Shown: one piece after another, positions 20,293 to 44,172 of the stretch
Layout of the letters: every line of letters starts with the position of its first letter
How positions within the stretch are numbered: the first letter of the stretch is position 1
Origin: Halichondria panicea
Taxonomy: Eukaryota; Porifera; Demospongiae; Suberitida; Halichondriidae
Assembly: GCF_963675165.1 (NCBI RefSeq)
Contig: NC_087389.1
Location: 3,010,001 to 3,074,000, forward strand
Reading direction: 5' to 3'
DNA: 64,000 bases
Made by a program: the position numbers and the translations under genes
The notes under the pieces: generated by a model
What the model saw: only the letters and a program-made list of their open reading frames with translations
Database searches by the model: none
Told to the model about the DNA's origin: nothing

Positions 20293-21729
20293 ATGGCTAC
20301 GAAGAAAGAAGATGTTGCTGAAATGAAGAATTTAGCCTGTATGGACCATTTATACCCCTTGCAATCCAGAAAAGTGAGGGCTCAAGCATTTGATTCAGAG
20401 GATATTGGTGTGACCTGTGATCTAAAAAGTATCTTTGTTAAACACCGCAGCGTTGCTCTTGAGGGTATACAGGGTGAAGTTAATGCTCAACAAAGAAATC
20501 CAATATGTGGTCAAAAAACATCCCTCACTAAGTGCGCTGCTATTGAGAAGGAGGTACAGAAGTTAATCAACAGGTATAGAGAAAATTCTGGAAAGTTGCG
20601 AGGATTTCTATCTGAGGTGAAATCGCAACCGGCGTGGCAAAAATTGCCACAGTGGATAGAACCAAGCAGAGCTACAGCTTGTTACAAGTGCAGTTGTCGT
20701 TTCCGCCCATTTTCAACAAAAACAAATTGCCGTATTGGTGGCCAAGTATTCTGTTCTAGCTGTTGTAATGATCAAATGGTAATCTTTGATTGTCCTGAAG
20801 GAACAAAATGGGCAATTAACGGAAAACAAGGTGGTCCTTCCACTATACCTAGTAGCTATACCCTAATTCCTGTGTGTTGTAATTGTTCAAATGAGTTGCA
20901 AGCTCTTTTATCTGATAACTGTACAACAAAAACCGACTTTATTGAACAGCTTCAAGGTTTGCACAAAGCGATTTCAAAACTTCAGTTTAAAATTGATTTA
21001 ATTCTCCCAAAGTATTTAGTAATAGTAGATTCTCTAAGCATGGACGCTGGAAGTCCAAATTCGATTAGTGAAAAGAATCCTATTCAATTTGTGGCAAAAG
21101 CCCATTGCGATCTTCTCTACATATTTGACATGCAATCAACGAACTTTCAAAAGTTAAAATGTCTTAATCCGTGCTCAGAAACTGAGGAAAAATTGCAAAG
21201 CAATGTTGGACAGTGTTCCAGAAATTTTGTACAGGAAAAATCAAAATTCCAATTGGCCAAAAGTCGTCTAAGTGATATAATGCCATTGCAAGACTTAAAA
21301 AAGGTTCAGATGAATGTTAGCGAGAGGAACATTTTGCATATTTACAACAATCTTCAACGACTTGAATTTGAATTATCATGCCTTGCTCAAATCTACAAAT
21401 TAAATGTTGACATAATGAAGACAATTCGAGTTACCAGGTGTTGCATTGAAGAAGAATGTAGTATCTACATTACAAAGGAAACAGTGGAAATCACAGTTTT
21501 GGTGCCAGCAGAGGAAAACCTTAGACTTATTACATTGGATCCACAAGTGACAAACCCAGAGAATGTACAATACATTATTATAAGCCAGATTTCTAGCTGT
21601 TTGGGAGAGTACCTGCAGCAATTACTAGACAAGACTACTGAGCAAGAATTCCCCAAAACTAAAAAAAGCTTACAAAATGCTAATCATGCACTTGATTGTT
21701 TGCAAATTACATCCTGTGTACATGTATAA
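20293..21729 (+). CDS. FYVE-like zinc-finger protein, 478 aa, intronless (paralog 1)
   Basis: Single open frame from ATG 20293 to TAA. Residues about 66-120 contain NPICGQKTS, EVQKL and SEVK..PAWQKLPQW. Residues about 121-198 form a FYVE-like Cys cluster: W, CYKC, NCRIGGQVFCSSCC, CPEG, VCCNC. The basic RRHHCR signature that binds PI3P in true FYVE domains is replaced by KTNCRIGG, so lipid binding is doubtful. The rest (200-478) is helical with coiled-coil tendency and no family I recognise. It aligns over nearly its whole length with the gene at 23117-24925 but lacks that protein's N-terminal 160 residues with the first zinc finger. Intronless structure beside a tandem copy suggests retroposition followed by local duplication. 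Function unknown; membrane traffic is a guess from the fold. Confidence 0.8.
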   Translation: MATKKEDVAEMKNLACMDHLYPLQSRKVRAQAFDSEDIGVTCDLKSIFVKHRSVALEGIQGEVNAQQRNPICGQKTSLTKCAAIEKEVQKLINRYRENSGKLRGFLSEVKSQPAWQKLPQWIEPSRATACYKCSCRFRPFSTKTNCRIGGQVFCSSCCNDQMVIFDCPEGTKWAINGKQGGPSTIPSSYTLIPVCCNCSNELQALLSDNCTTKTDFIEQLQGLHKAISKLQFKIDLILPKYLVIVDSLSMDAGSPNSISEKNPIQFVAKAHCDLLYIFDMQSTNFQKLKCLNPCSETEEKLQSNVGQCSRNFVQEKSKFQLAKSRLSDIMPLQDLKKVQMNVSERNILHIYNNLQRLEFELSCLAQIYKLNVDIMKTIRVTRCCIEEECSIYITKETVEITVLVPAEENLRLITLDPQVTNPENVQYIIISQISSCLGEYLQQLLDKTTEQEFPKTKKSLQNANHALDCLQITSCVHV

Positions 21730-21978
21730 TTTATAGGTGCTAATAATAAGTGTTTTTGACATCAATACTAGTTGAGGGTACTAAAGGAAGATTAGACGAT
21801 TTAAAATGTCTTCCAGAAGCAAATTTTAATTAAGAACTTTTGTCCCTGGCTATTCTGCGGAAGCCCAAAAGGGCACTAGTTAGGAAGGTCGGAGAGCATG
21901 TTATGCACATAATTATGCACATTATAGATCTACTTGTACTTTAAGTCCGACATGTGCAGTGGTTGTGTGTGAGTGATT

Positions 21979-22092
21979 AGAGGAGGTCCGACATGCGTGC
22001 ACGAATCAGTGCATTGTGGGCCTGGACGTTATTACATGACATCAATGCACTGAACTTGTAGTGATTCGTGCACACATGTCAGACCTCCTCTG
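21979..22092. mobile_element. Short hairpin element (AGAGGAGGTCCGACATG)
   Basis: AGAGGAGGTCCGACATGCGT at the left and its near inverse ACACATGTCAGACCTCCTCT at the right, over about 114 bp. No clean target duplication. It lies between the two FYVE-like genes. Confidence 0.65.
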
Positions 22093-22237
22093 GAGTGTGA
22101 CATTAATTATGCTGTGTATATTATTATGAGACACGATCACGTGCACCACTTTTTTGCTGAGCTGGCACAAAAATTGACTGAAGTTCTATCTAATGTTGCA
22201 CGGTCATTATAGAGACTGAAGGCAAACTTTTTTATTA

Positions 22238-22884
22238 CAGCAGTTTTAAGCACCTTTGCAACACATGAACACAAGCATAAAACCACAATGTACTATTGTA
22301 GTAAATTGTGGTTACTCAAATGGGAGACCATTTGCAGTACTGCCAGTCCAGTGGTGTACTAAAAGTAGGAACCAGGCCCCTAACACTGCATGCTTGCTTT
22401 TTACCCAAGCTCAATTGAATCAAAGATCAAGCTTTTAATTGTACCAAATACACCAATCAATACCAGAGCATGCAATTTTTTTAGGGGACTACCCTAAGAC
22501 CCCCTTGCAGGCGCACTTTAATGTGTGCACATGCGTATCAGCTCCCCTTCCAAACTATCCATGCTCTCTAAGTGATAACTCTCTTCCTACGCCACTGCTA
22601 TCACTGCTGTCAATAATTATGTTCACATTTCAAATTGCTAGTTATTTTTTCTGTGTGATATGAAGTACACACCTCAGCTCTGGTACATCATTCTCCATCT
22701 CACATCTGTGGAGTAGGCCTTATTACTGCAACCCTGTATATAGCTAGATCTATAGTTGTTGTGTTAGTACACTGGCCAATTTTTATTTGGTAAGAAACCA
22801 CTCAAGGCTAGCCTGCATGTAGTCCATGTTTACATCGTGATTTACCCATTTGTGTGTGTGTTGCAAAGGTGCTTAAAACTGCTG
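22238..22884. mobile_element. Non-autonomous element with TIR CAGCAGTTTTAAGCACC, TA target site
   Basis: CAGCAGTTTTAAGCACCTTT on the left and its exact inverse on the right, extending to about 28 bp. TA flanks both ends (22236-22237, 22885-22886). The interior of about 590 bp has no transposase-like frame. Terminal structure and TA site fit the Tc1-mariner superfamily. Confidence 0.8.
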
Positions 22885-23116
22885 TACGCAGACGTTAGGA
22901 ATGTCACATGATTGATGACCGCGTGGCCAACCTCTGATAAGCTTTGACCCTAGATGGGCGTGCCCGTCTACCTGCTACATGTACCTTGCTTGATTCACAT
23001 TTTCAGATTCTTTGTGTGTGCTATAATTAGAACGATACCGATTAAAAGCTCGAAAACATCTCTCTGCTACTCCTCGATCTCATGCTCAGAAATCGATAAT
23101 TACGAGGATATCTAAA

Positions 23117-24925
23117 ATGTCAGTGGCAAGTACAACTTCAGAGTATCTACTAACAGCGATGTTAAACTACACTGAAAGAACCAATGGCAATGGGGCACCA
23201 ACTGTTGATTCATGTGTAGATTGCTCAGCCTCTAGCTCTCTGCTCAAGTCACCAAAACTTGACTCAGTCTCTGTACCAAATTCATTGGATTGTGAACAAT
23301 TAGAAGCACGATCACAGTCTGAACCTATGCTTGTAAAACTCAATGAATCACGTTGGAATCCCATTTCATCTGCTTCAAAATGTGCAGACCCGAAATGTAG
23401 GAAACGTTTTACATCACTTCTCCATCGTCGACGAAACTGCAGTATGTGTGGCGAGGTATTCTGTCGGGGTTGTACAATTTATAGGCGCAAAATTTCTGCA
23501 AACGCAAAGCCTGATCCTCTTGGAACCTTTTTTAATGTGTGCAAGTGCTGCTACTATCTTGAATCTGATTATGGCATGTCTACTGACCTCTTTAAAGAAT
23601 TTAGTGAACACCGGAGTGCAATGTTTGGGCTGAAAAACGCTGCAGTCAATACAGATCTACGAAATCCACTATGTGGTCAAAAATTATCTGCACTAAAATG
23701 CATATTGCTGAAACTGGAAGTACAAAAGCTGTCGGAAGGCTACAAAGCAAATACTGGTCTACTACGAGGAATTTTATCAGAAGTTAAGGTTCCTGCATGG
23801 CAAAAGCTACCACGGTGGGTGGATTCTAGAAAAGCTTCTGGCTGCTTTAACTGTGGACACACGTTTGGCTTACTGTCTGGAAAGTTAAAAAAGCTCAATT
23901 GTCGTGTTGGTGGCCAAGTGTTTTGCTCTGACTGCTGTAAGGATGAAATTGTACTGTATTGTGAAGATGAAGAGATCAAGTGGGCAATTAACGGGAAACA
24001 AGGAGGCCCATCTGTGACACCCAGCAGCTATATGCTTTTGCCAATTTGTTGCCACTGTTCTCATGACTTACAAGCGATTGTTCCTGAACAAGTACCTTCT
24101 TCCTCCCAATGTACAAGCTACCTACAAACACTTCACCTCAGGCGTCAAAAACTCTCAAAGCTTGAAGAAAAAATTGAAACTGCTCTACCTGAATACATGA
24201 AAGTTGTGGATGCCTTAGATGTGACCAACAATAGTCCCAGGTCTATAAGCGGACGTAATCCACTGCAAATTCTAGTTAAAGTTCAAACTGACTTGTCAGA
24301 TGTGTTTTCGTCGCTAGCTGTTCAAAGCCAAAGCCTGAAACATCTAAAGCCTGAAACAGAAACAGAGAAAAAACTGCACAGAAACGTAACGATTGGTACG
24401 TATCGGTACTACAGTGAAAACATGTTTCAATTCAGGTTATTCAAAAATCGATTGTGTGAGCTTATACCAACGGACCACCTAGAAGAAATCCAACAGAGTG
24501 TAAGTCAAAGAAGCATGGAACGTGTCCATGTGTACCTTCAGCAACTTATGTTTGAGCTCCTAGACCTGAAGAAACGATACTATTTTAATGACGACTTCTT
24601 TGAGCCAATAATGGATACAATTAGAAGTATGGAAGAAGAGTTAAGGCCTTTTCTGGAGTATCGAAATGAAAGCTGGGAAAAACATGCTAAGTGCTCTCTC
24701 GACTTCGTCAGATGTGAGCTTGAAGCAGGACATCGAGCATTAACATTAGATGCCAAACTTAATGATCAAGCACTTGTTCGATGTATTGTTATCGGTCAAA
24801 TATCAAGCCGATTGCATGAGTGTTACAGAGAATTGCAAGCAAAGACTATTGACCGTGAGTTTTTGAAGACAAAACAAAGTGTCCATGATGCCTTTGTGAC
24901 AATAGATAATTTGCTGGCTCAGTAA
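23117..24925 (+). CDS. Double FYVE-like zinc-finger protein, 602 aa, intronless (paralog 2)
   Basis: Single frame from ATG 23117 to TAA 24925. The first zinc finger, residues about 80-145, starts SRWNP and has CADPKC, HRRRNCSMCGEVFCRGC and VCKCC: eight or more zinc-ligand cysteines in FYVE spacing, with the basic motif HRRRNC in place of RRHHCR. Residues 185-234 carry NPLCGQK...EVQKL...ILSEVKVPAWQKLPRW, shared with paralog 1. The second zinc finger, residues about 234-314, has CFNC, NCRVGGQVFCSDCC and CCHC. Residues 320-602 are predicted helical. The tandem neighbour at 20293-21729 is the same protein without the first finger. The basic but His-poor motif leaves PI3P binding possible for finger 1 and doubtful for finger 2. 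AATAAA lies about 100 bp after the stop (25028). Confidence 0.82.
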   Translation: MSVASTTSEYLLTAMLNYTERTNGNGAPTVDSCVDCSASSSLLKSPKLDSVSVPNSLDCEQLEARSQSEPMLVKLNESRWNPISSASKCADPKCRKRFTSLLHRRRNCSMCGEVFCRGCTIYRRKISANAKPDPLGTFFNVCKCCYYLESDYGMSTDLFKEFSEHRSAMFGLKNAAVNTDLRNPLCGQKLSALKCILLKLEVQKLSEGYKANTGLLRGILSEVKVPAWQKLPRWVDSRKASGCFNCGHTFGLLSGKLKKLNCRVGGQVFCSDCCKDEIVLYCEDEEIKWAINGKQGGPSVTPSSYMLLPICCHCSHDLQAIVPEQVPSSSQCTSYLQTLHLRRQKLSKLEEKIETALPEYMKVVDALDVTNNSPRSISGRNPLQILVKVQTDLSDVFSSLAVQSQSLKHLKPETETEKKLHRNVTIGTYRYYSENMFQFRLFKNRLCELIPTDHLEEIQQSVSQRSMERVHVYLQQLMFELLDLKKRYYFNDDFFEPIMDTIRSMEEELRPFLEYRNESWEKHAKCSLDFVRCELEAGHRALTLDAKLNDQALVRCIVIGQISSRLHECYRELQAKTIDREFLKTKQSVHDAFVTIDNLLAQ

Positions 24926-25089
24926 CACATAGTAGTATTATAATGACATTATTGTGGTGTTATTCAAATCGCTATTTATAGTTATACAAAAATACCTGCG
25001 TGTGCTATTGGTGGACATAACTTCTTAATAAATTATTGGTTTAAAAATGACTCAAACTAAGATAACAATCATGCTCTATATTGTTAAGT

Positions 25090-28000
25090 TTACCTAGACA
25101 GAGAAGGAGGTGTCAGTCCTGGGAGACCTAGTGCTTGCAGTGACCCTATCCTAATTGAAGTATTTGGAGATTCACTCGTGACATTCAAAGAAGGAAACAT
25201 GTCATGATGAGGTGTACCAAAAGGGGGCAGAATGTTTGAAATCGGACTAAAAAGTTTCAATGGTGTACTACACTTCATGCTTGGAGAATCAAGGGATGTA
25301 GATGGTCGGAAAGGCGTGAAGATTCCACTATCCATATTAGGGTCGTTTAGAGGAGTGAGAGGTGACGGCACAATATTTGAGCCTGGTCGTCGTTTTGGAG
25401 TACCACAATGTGGAGACACAAAATTAGCATAAAGAGGTGATAAAGATATCCCTCCAGGTCCAATTTCTATGTCATTGACTATATCTTTGAGTGGCGTAAG
25501 TAGTGATGAATCGAGGAAGCTGAGACTAATATCGTGCTCTCTTGAGGGGGTAGTCATTGCAAACATAGAGCATTGGTGACCAGTAGAAGATCTACAACAA
25601 TTTTCTTTGTTTGTAGTATGCCATGATTTAGAAGATCGACAACATTTATTGACCAAGATTTCTCTTCTTTTTTTCCGCTTGGGTGTGAAGATTGCTTCAA
25701 TGGTGGCCTCAGAATTGATAGAGTCATCATCGTCAGTATTTGGACTTTGCCTGTGTATGTACACTTTAGGCAGCTGCTTAGCATAGCTATGGTCGATTAA
25801 ATGTAAAGGTATACAGGTGACCTTATGTTCGGCTATTTCAGAAGATTTCTGCAATATTATAGATTCATCTTCAGATGATTGCAAAAGCAGCACTTCTTCT
25901 TGATGTGGAATATAGCCAACAGTATTACTAACAGAAAAGTATGGTCGGTTAGTAGCAACTCTATCTGATCTAGGCAAAACAGGGATAAATTGCCCTCGAC
26001 TCTTAACTGTGTGAGTGGTTGGCGTTCGATTGTAAACTGACTCAGGATCAATAACTGGAGGTTGAAAAGTGGAAAAAAGGGGGATGGCTCGCTTCAGTTC
26101 ATCTTCCCCATCTGCCAAGAGAGTCCAGTATGACCCATTTCCTCTTCGAGGTGGATACTGGTACACTTTCATGAACATTCCCTTTCGAATAGAGAGATTG
26201 TGGCGAATTGAATTCTGCAAAGCAACAATAAAAAGGTGCAATCAAAGTTAATTAGCAATGTGTGGGCTGAGTACTACCTCCCTAACCCTAACCCAGGCGG
26301 ATTTTTCTTTAGAAAGATATGGCCAGGTATCTTCATGTGCGCATTTGCTTTTATTCTCCGAATCTGAGGAATCTCGCTCTTCTACATATCTATAGCTGGT
26401 TGAGAAGGCTTGCACACTATTCTGAGGCCAGAAGAGGCTCTCCTCTACATCTGGATATCTGAGTTTGGTTCCGTATAGGCTATGGCAAGTTTTTGTGCTT
26501 CCTACTGCTGCTTGAGAAGCCTAAACAAAATTTAATACAAACACTATTTTGTACAGACATGACATAACTCCTCTATTATATACCGTATAATATGCTTGAT
26601 CAGGAGCCGCGGCTACTAAATGTTTCATTTTGCTGGAAGAGGAGGCTACAATTCAAGAGGGGCCACTGTTCAAGAGCGGCGTTTATTAGCTCCAGATAAT
26701 TTAGTTTGTCATCAAAAGTTATTTTCACCTGCATAAACTTGAACTCTGCCATGAGAAAGTCTTTGTGAAGCACTAACAAGCTGCTACTCATAGCTACGTA
26801 CATGTAGCTAGCTGCTAGTAATAATTTTTTTGGCTGCCACGTGCAGAAATGCTAGAGTCAAAGTTCACTGAGGCTACTATTTGAGAGCGGCTACTAAATG
26901 TTTCATTTTGCTAGCAAGGGAGGCTACTATTTGAGTGCGGCCTTTATACAAGAGCGGCCTCTGATCGAGCATATACGGTAGGCTATAATTATTATTCTAG
27001 GGCTAGGATTGTCCAATTAGCAGCAGAGAAACTATTAAATATTCGAGTTTTCCACGCGTCCCTCTCCATGATAGCTATAATTATGCAAAGCTCGCGGCAT
27101 CAGTAAAACTGAGTAATGCCACAAAGTACAGTTCTTTAGTTAGACACTAGTTGATAAGATCTACATGGGAAGAACATGGGAAAAGTGCCTCAGAGCAGGT
27201 ATACTATTAGCCTCCTTCACCGGCCTTCATAGAAAAGAAGGCCTGCTATCGACTGCTTGCGCATGCGCCAAATTATTGGATATTTTTTCCTGTAAAATTT
27301 CTAGAGAAAATATCCTAAAAGTCATACACAGAGCTATATAGCTAGCTAGCTAGAGACAGAGCTGTGTAGGTTTGTTGTACAGCTATTTTCTTCTGCAGTA
27401 GCAGTAGTATAGTAGACTGTCACCAACGTTAGTGTTAAACGGGCGTGGACGTCCATATAGGCTCTTGTCAGCTTTCACTCCGTTCAGACGATCGTCATCC
27501 ACACTGTTGCAGGCTGTGAGTCTTTTGTTAACATAGCAGGCTATCAGAGAATGCTATCCGATGGGCTAGAAACCTTCAATCGAACTTTCTACCTACTTCC
27601 TTCAATCCACTTCCGTTCGTTGTGATGTCATAGTTTACTGAGCATATACGATGTTATCCAAAGCCCCCAGATACCGAGGGGATATTAGCGCATGCGCAAG
27701 CAGTCGATACCAGGCCCACTTCCCTAAGTGAAGTGGAAAGTGCGGCATGGGATCGAGGCTAGTATACTATGGGACTTAGTATACCTGCAACTTACTTAGT
27801 ATACCTACAGTGTAGTATTCTGTTGTCAAGTAATTGTATTGTAGTTAAGCATTGAGCGCATGCGCACTAGTATCTAAATGATTAGACACTGTTTTGTCGG
27901 TGTCCATGTAATTTAGAAGCCCTCAGCCACTTGTAGTACCCTTGCTACGCTCGGGATACTAAATCAGTGCCTTTGGGCTTCTAAATCCCATAGACACCTC

Positions 28001-29291
28001 CAAAACAGTGTATAACTATTAATAATTATATCCTGTTTTCATGCGGTTGCTAGGATGGCCACGGGATAACTAGGATAATTCCCTCTGATATTTCCCCAGA
28101 CATGTTTGCTACAAGATCATGTAGATAATTTTATCTACTTTTTGTATTTTTTAAACTTGTGCAGGCTGCCATATTAAAACCAATGTTTGGTTGCTTTTAC
28201 AAAGTCAAAGATAGTGAGGAGATGATAGAAAGCTAGTGCAGTCCAAGTGCTAGTGGGAGCCTGTGAGCCTTGCAAGGCTCCACTCGTACTGTACTATACT
28301 CTGCCTTGGCACTGCACTATTGCACTGCACACTGTCTGGCTCCAGCTCTGTGGGTATGGGTGGCTGTAGCAGCTTGTGAGGTTTTAGTCATGGAGGAGGA
28401 GTCAGGGCGGGGCTCAGAGTGTTTCCTAGATCAGCATTTCTTGACAGCGTGGCAATAAAGAATTCCGTGTCGAACGGTAAGCAATAGTATCTGTAGCTAG
28501 CTAGCTATTGACAGAGCAAGCTTCTCCTCAATGCTTTTTTTGTTTTCTGATAGTTGAACGTGAGTTACCATGGTAGAGGAGTAAATGCGCAATTATAGCT
28601 AGCCGATATATAACACTCATACTATGGTTGCTAGGGATTTATGGCACCGTAAACCACACCTCGCCCTCGGGCTTGGTGGGTTTACTGCCATAAATCCCTA
28701 GAACCATAGTATAACTATATTTAGTGCCTCCGACTCGTTCAAAACTGTAGAGCACACAATGGCCATCTGACCATTTAAACTGATAGAATGAGCACTGTCA
28801 CATGTTTTGAAAACACAGACTTACCTTCCAGGCTTTAGCTGCCGGAGTACGATAGAAAGGAAAAGTATTTTCGATCCACTTATAAATACCGCTCAATGTC
28901 AGCATTCGTTGTGGAGTACTGCATATAGCCAGTGCTATGAGAGAAGCATACGACAAAGGGGGTTTATTGCTGGTTCCTTTCTTTACACTGCAGTAATCCA
29001 GCTTCTTGCGACAGCTTTCCTTTGTTTCTACTGTTTCATCTGCAAAGATAGTAGCTCTACGTTTGCGAGACTGTATACACCGCATTCCTGGTATCTCATC
29101 CCCTAGACAAAGAGAAAAATAGTACAAAGCATGTAAAATTTCTTGAACTTACCGGCATCCATTTTTTGAAGCCACTGCATGTCAGTCAGACTATCATCCA
29201 TTGCTTCACAACCAAAGTCAAGACCAGAGTCATTTTCAGACAACGGTTGAGATACAACAGAAATATGAGGGGCAGTGGTTCCTTGGTCCAT
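25090..29291 (-). CDS. Forkhead (FOX) transcription factor, class unresolved
   Basis: Exons on the minus strand: 29291-29153 (start), 29102-28825 and 26214-25090 (stop), in phase; without the optional exon 26520-26293 the product is about 513 aa. Exon 1 has [13 protein letters not shown], like the pre-forkhead motif of FoxJ1/FoxN proteins. The forkhead domain is split at the usual WK/NSIRHN position: [20 protein letters not shown]...[16 protein letters not shown] on exon 2, then [20 protein letters not shown] and [16 protein letters not shown] on the last exon. The long C-terminus is rich in SP/TP sites ([36 protein letters not shown]), reminiscent of FoxM1-type CDK-regulated tails. I do not assign a class. 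Head to head with the cathepsin gene (645 bp apart), tail to tail with the FYVE-like gene (164 bp). Confidence 0.88.
26293..26520 (-). other. Candidate cassette exon (76 codons) inside the forkhead-domain intron
   Basis: Preceded by TTTGTTTAG and followed by a GTTAGG donor that sits in a (TTAGGG)n-like run. It is open for all 228 nt, phase 0 at both ends, and would insert [12 protein letters not shown]...LSKEKSAW between AWK and NSIRHN, destroying the DNA-recognition helix. It may be an alternative exon giving a non-DNA-binding isoform. Part of it (26405-26450) is homologous to repeat DNA at 41411-41622, so exonisation of a repeat is possible. Confidence 0.5.
26581..26980. mobile_element. TACCGTA-ended element (…GATCAGGAGCCGCGGC type)
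   Basis: Left end TACCGTATAATATGCTTGAT then caggagccgcggctac; right end ...gcggcctctgatcgagcata then TACGGTA. The interior repeats gcggctactaaatgtttcat in inverted context. Lies in the long forkhead intron. A second copy starts at 63944 and is cut by the window end. Confidence 0.75.
27140..27877. mobile_element. Older MITE (TTAGACACTAGT...ACTAGTATCTAA), copy 2, with nested insertion
   Basis: Inverted relative to copy 1 at 19388-19861; both flanks of the insertion match that copy. It is interrupted by the 9-bp-TSD element at 27208-27761, while copy 1 is uninterrupted at that point. Confidence 0.8.
27208..27761. mobile_element. TAG...CTA element with exact 9-bp TSD (GTATACTAT)
   Basis: Begins TAGCCTCCTTCACCGGCCTT and ends ...GATCGAGGCTA, with inner inverted blocks tatcgactgcttgcgcatgc / gcatgcgcaagcagtcgata. 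GTATACTAT is at 27199-27207 and 27762-27770. The empty site is present in the paralog near 19480 (ccatagtatacctgctctga). Same family as 31491-32062. Confidence 0.93.
27882..28015. mobile_element. MITE with TIR TTAGACACTGTTTTG, copy beside the older MITE
   Basis: Nearly the reverse complement of 17578-17711 (tcggtgtccatg, gaagccctcagccact, gctcgggatactaaatcagt, cccatagacacctccaaaac). It adjoins copy 2 of the older MITE just as its sibling adjoins copy 1, except that here no PHD element lies between them. Confidence 0.75.
28016..28618. other. Gene-free part of the forkhead intron
   Basis: No repeat pair found. A 62-codon open frame at 28270-28458 is Cys/Ala-rich and has no recognisable relatives or good initiation context; not called. 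Confidence 0.35.
28619..28712. mobile_element. Hairpin MITE (ATACTATGGTTGCTAGGGAT)
   Basis: ATACTATGGTTGCTAGGGAT then TTATGGCA, and the inverse tgccataaatccctagaacc then atagtat, over 94 bp with a short loop (cctcgccctcgggcttggtg). Close to the donor of forkhead exon 2. Confidence 0.7.
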
Positions 29292-29935
29292 TTATACGTA
29301 AGATTTCAGTATGCTGTAACTAGAAGTATCGGATTAAAATGTGATAAAGATGATAAATTGTAAAGTGCTCCTGGCCTATTTTATATAAAAAAATTTAAGG
29401 TACTAAAACTGGTTGCTAAGGGAAATAAGTTAGTGTATAACAAACTTACTACTGGTCCTAGGTTGTTGTTTTTAGTGAATGTCAAAAGCAGAGGTAAAGT
29501 ACACAAATACGACTTCAACTAGATAGCTAGCTAGCGCTCTATAATAAAAATAATTTTTAGCAATCCATGAGAGCACTTTTCTGATCTTGAATTTAAACCG
29601 CGGTTTTATGGAAACGTTTTCTGCGCATGCCTGGAATTATGCTTTTGCTAACCTCGTTCCCAGGCTGAGTTGTCTAATATTTTATTAATAAAAGCGAAAA
29701 CTCGGCCTGAGAAGCAGTTCACATGATCATTTTACATTTTGCAGTAAAACCTCGAAAACTATCCGCGTTACGCCCTATAAACGAGGCTATTTTTCCGGGT
29801 AACTCCCTCAAAATAAGTTACCAATCCCTCTTCCCCTTAATTCTATGATACATGATATCAGATTAAAGTGCACGTGTATTTTCTGGTGAAGGATCTTTAT
29901 GCTGCAGCTAGCTGATCTGAAGTGAGAGATTGAAA
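29292..29935. promoter_or_regulatory. Divergent spacer between the forkhead and cathepsin D genes
   Basis: The two start codons face away from each other 644 bp apart, so both promoters lie here. A repeat remnant at about 29790-29850 (ttaccaatccctctt..ctatg) resembles the right end of the CATAGAT element family. No defined motif is claimed. Confidence 0.5.
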
Positions 29936-44172
<14,237 letters not shown>

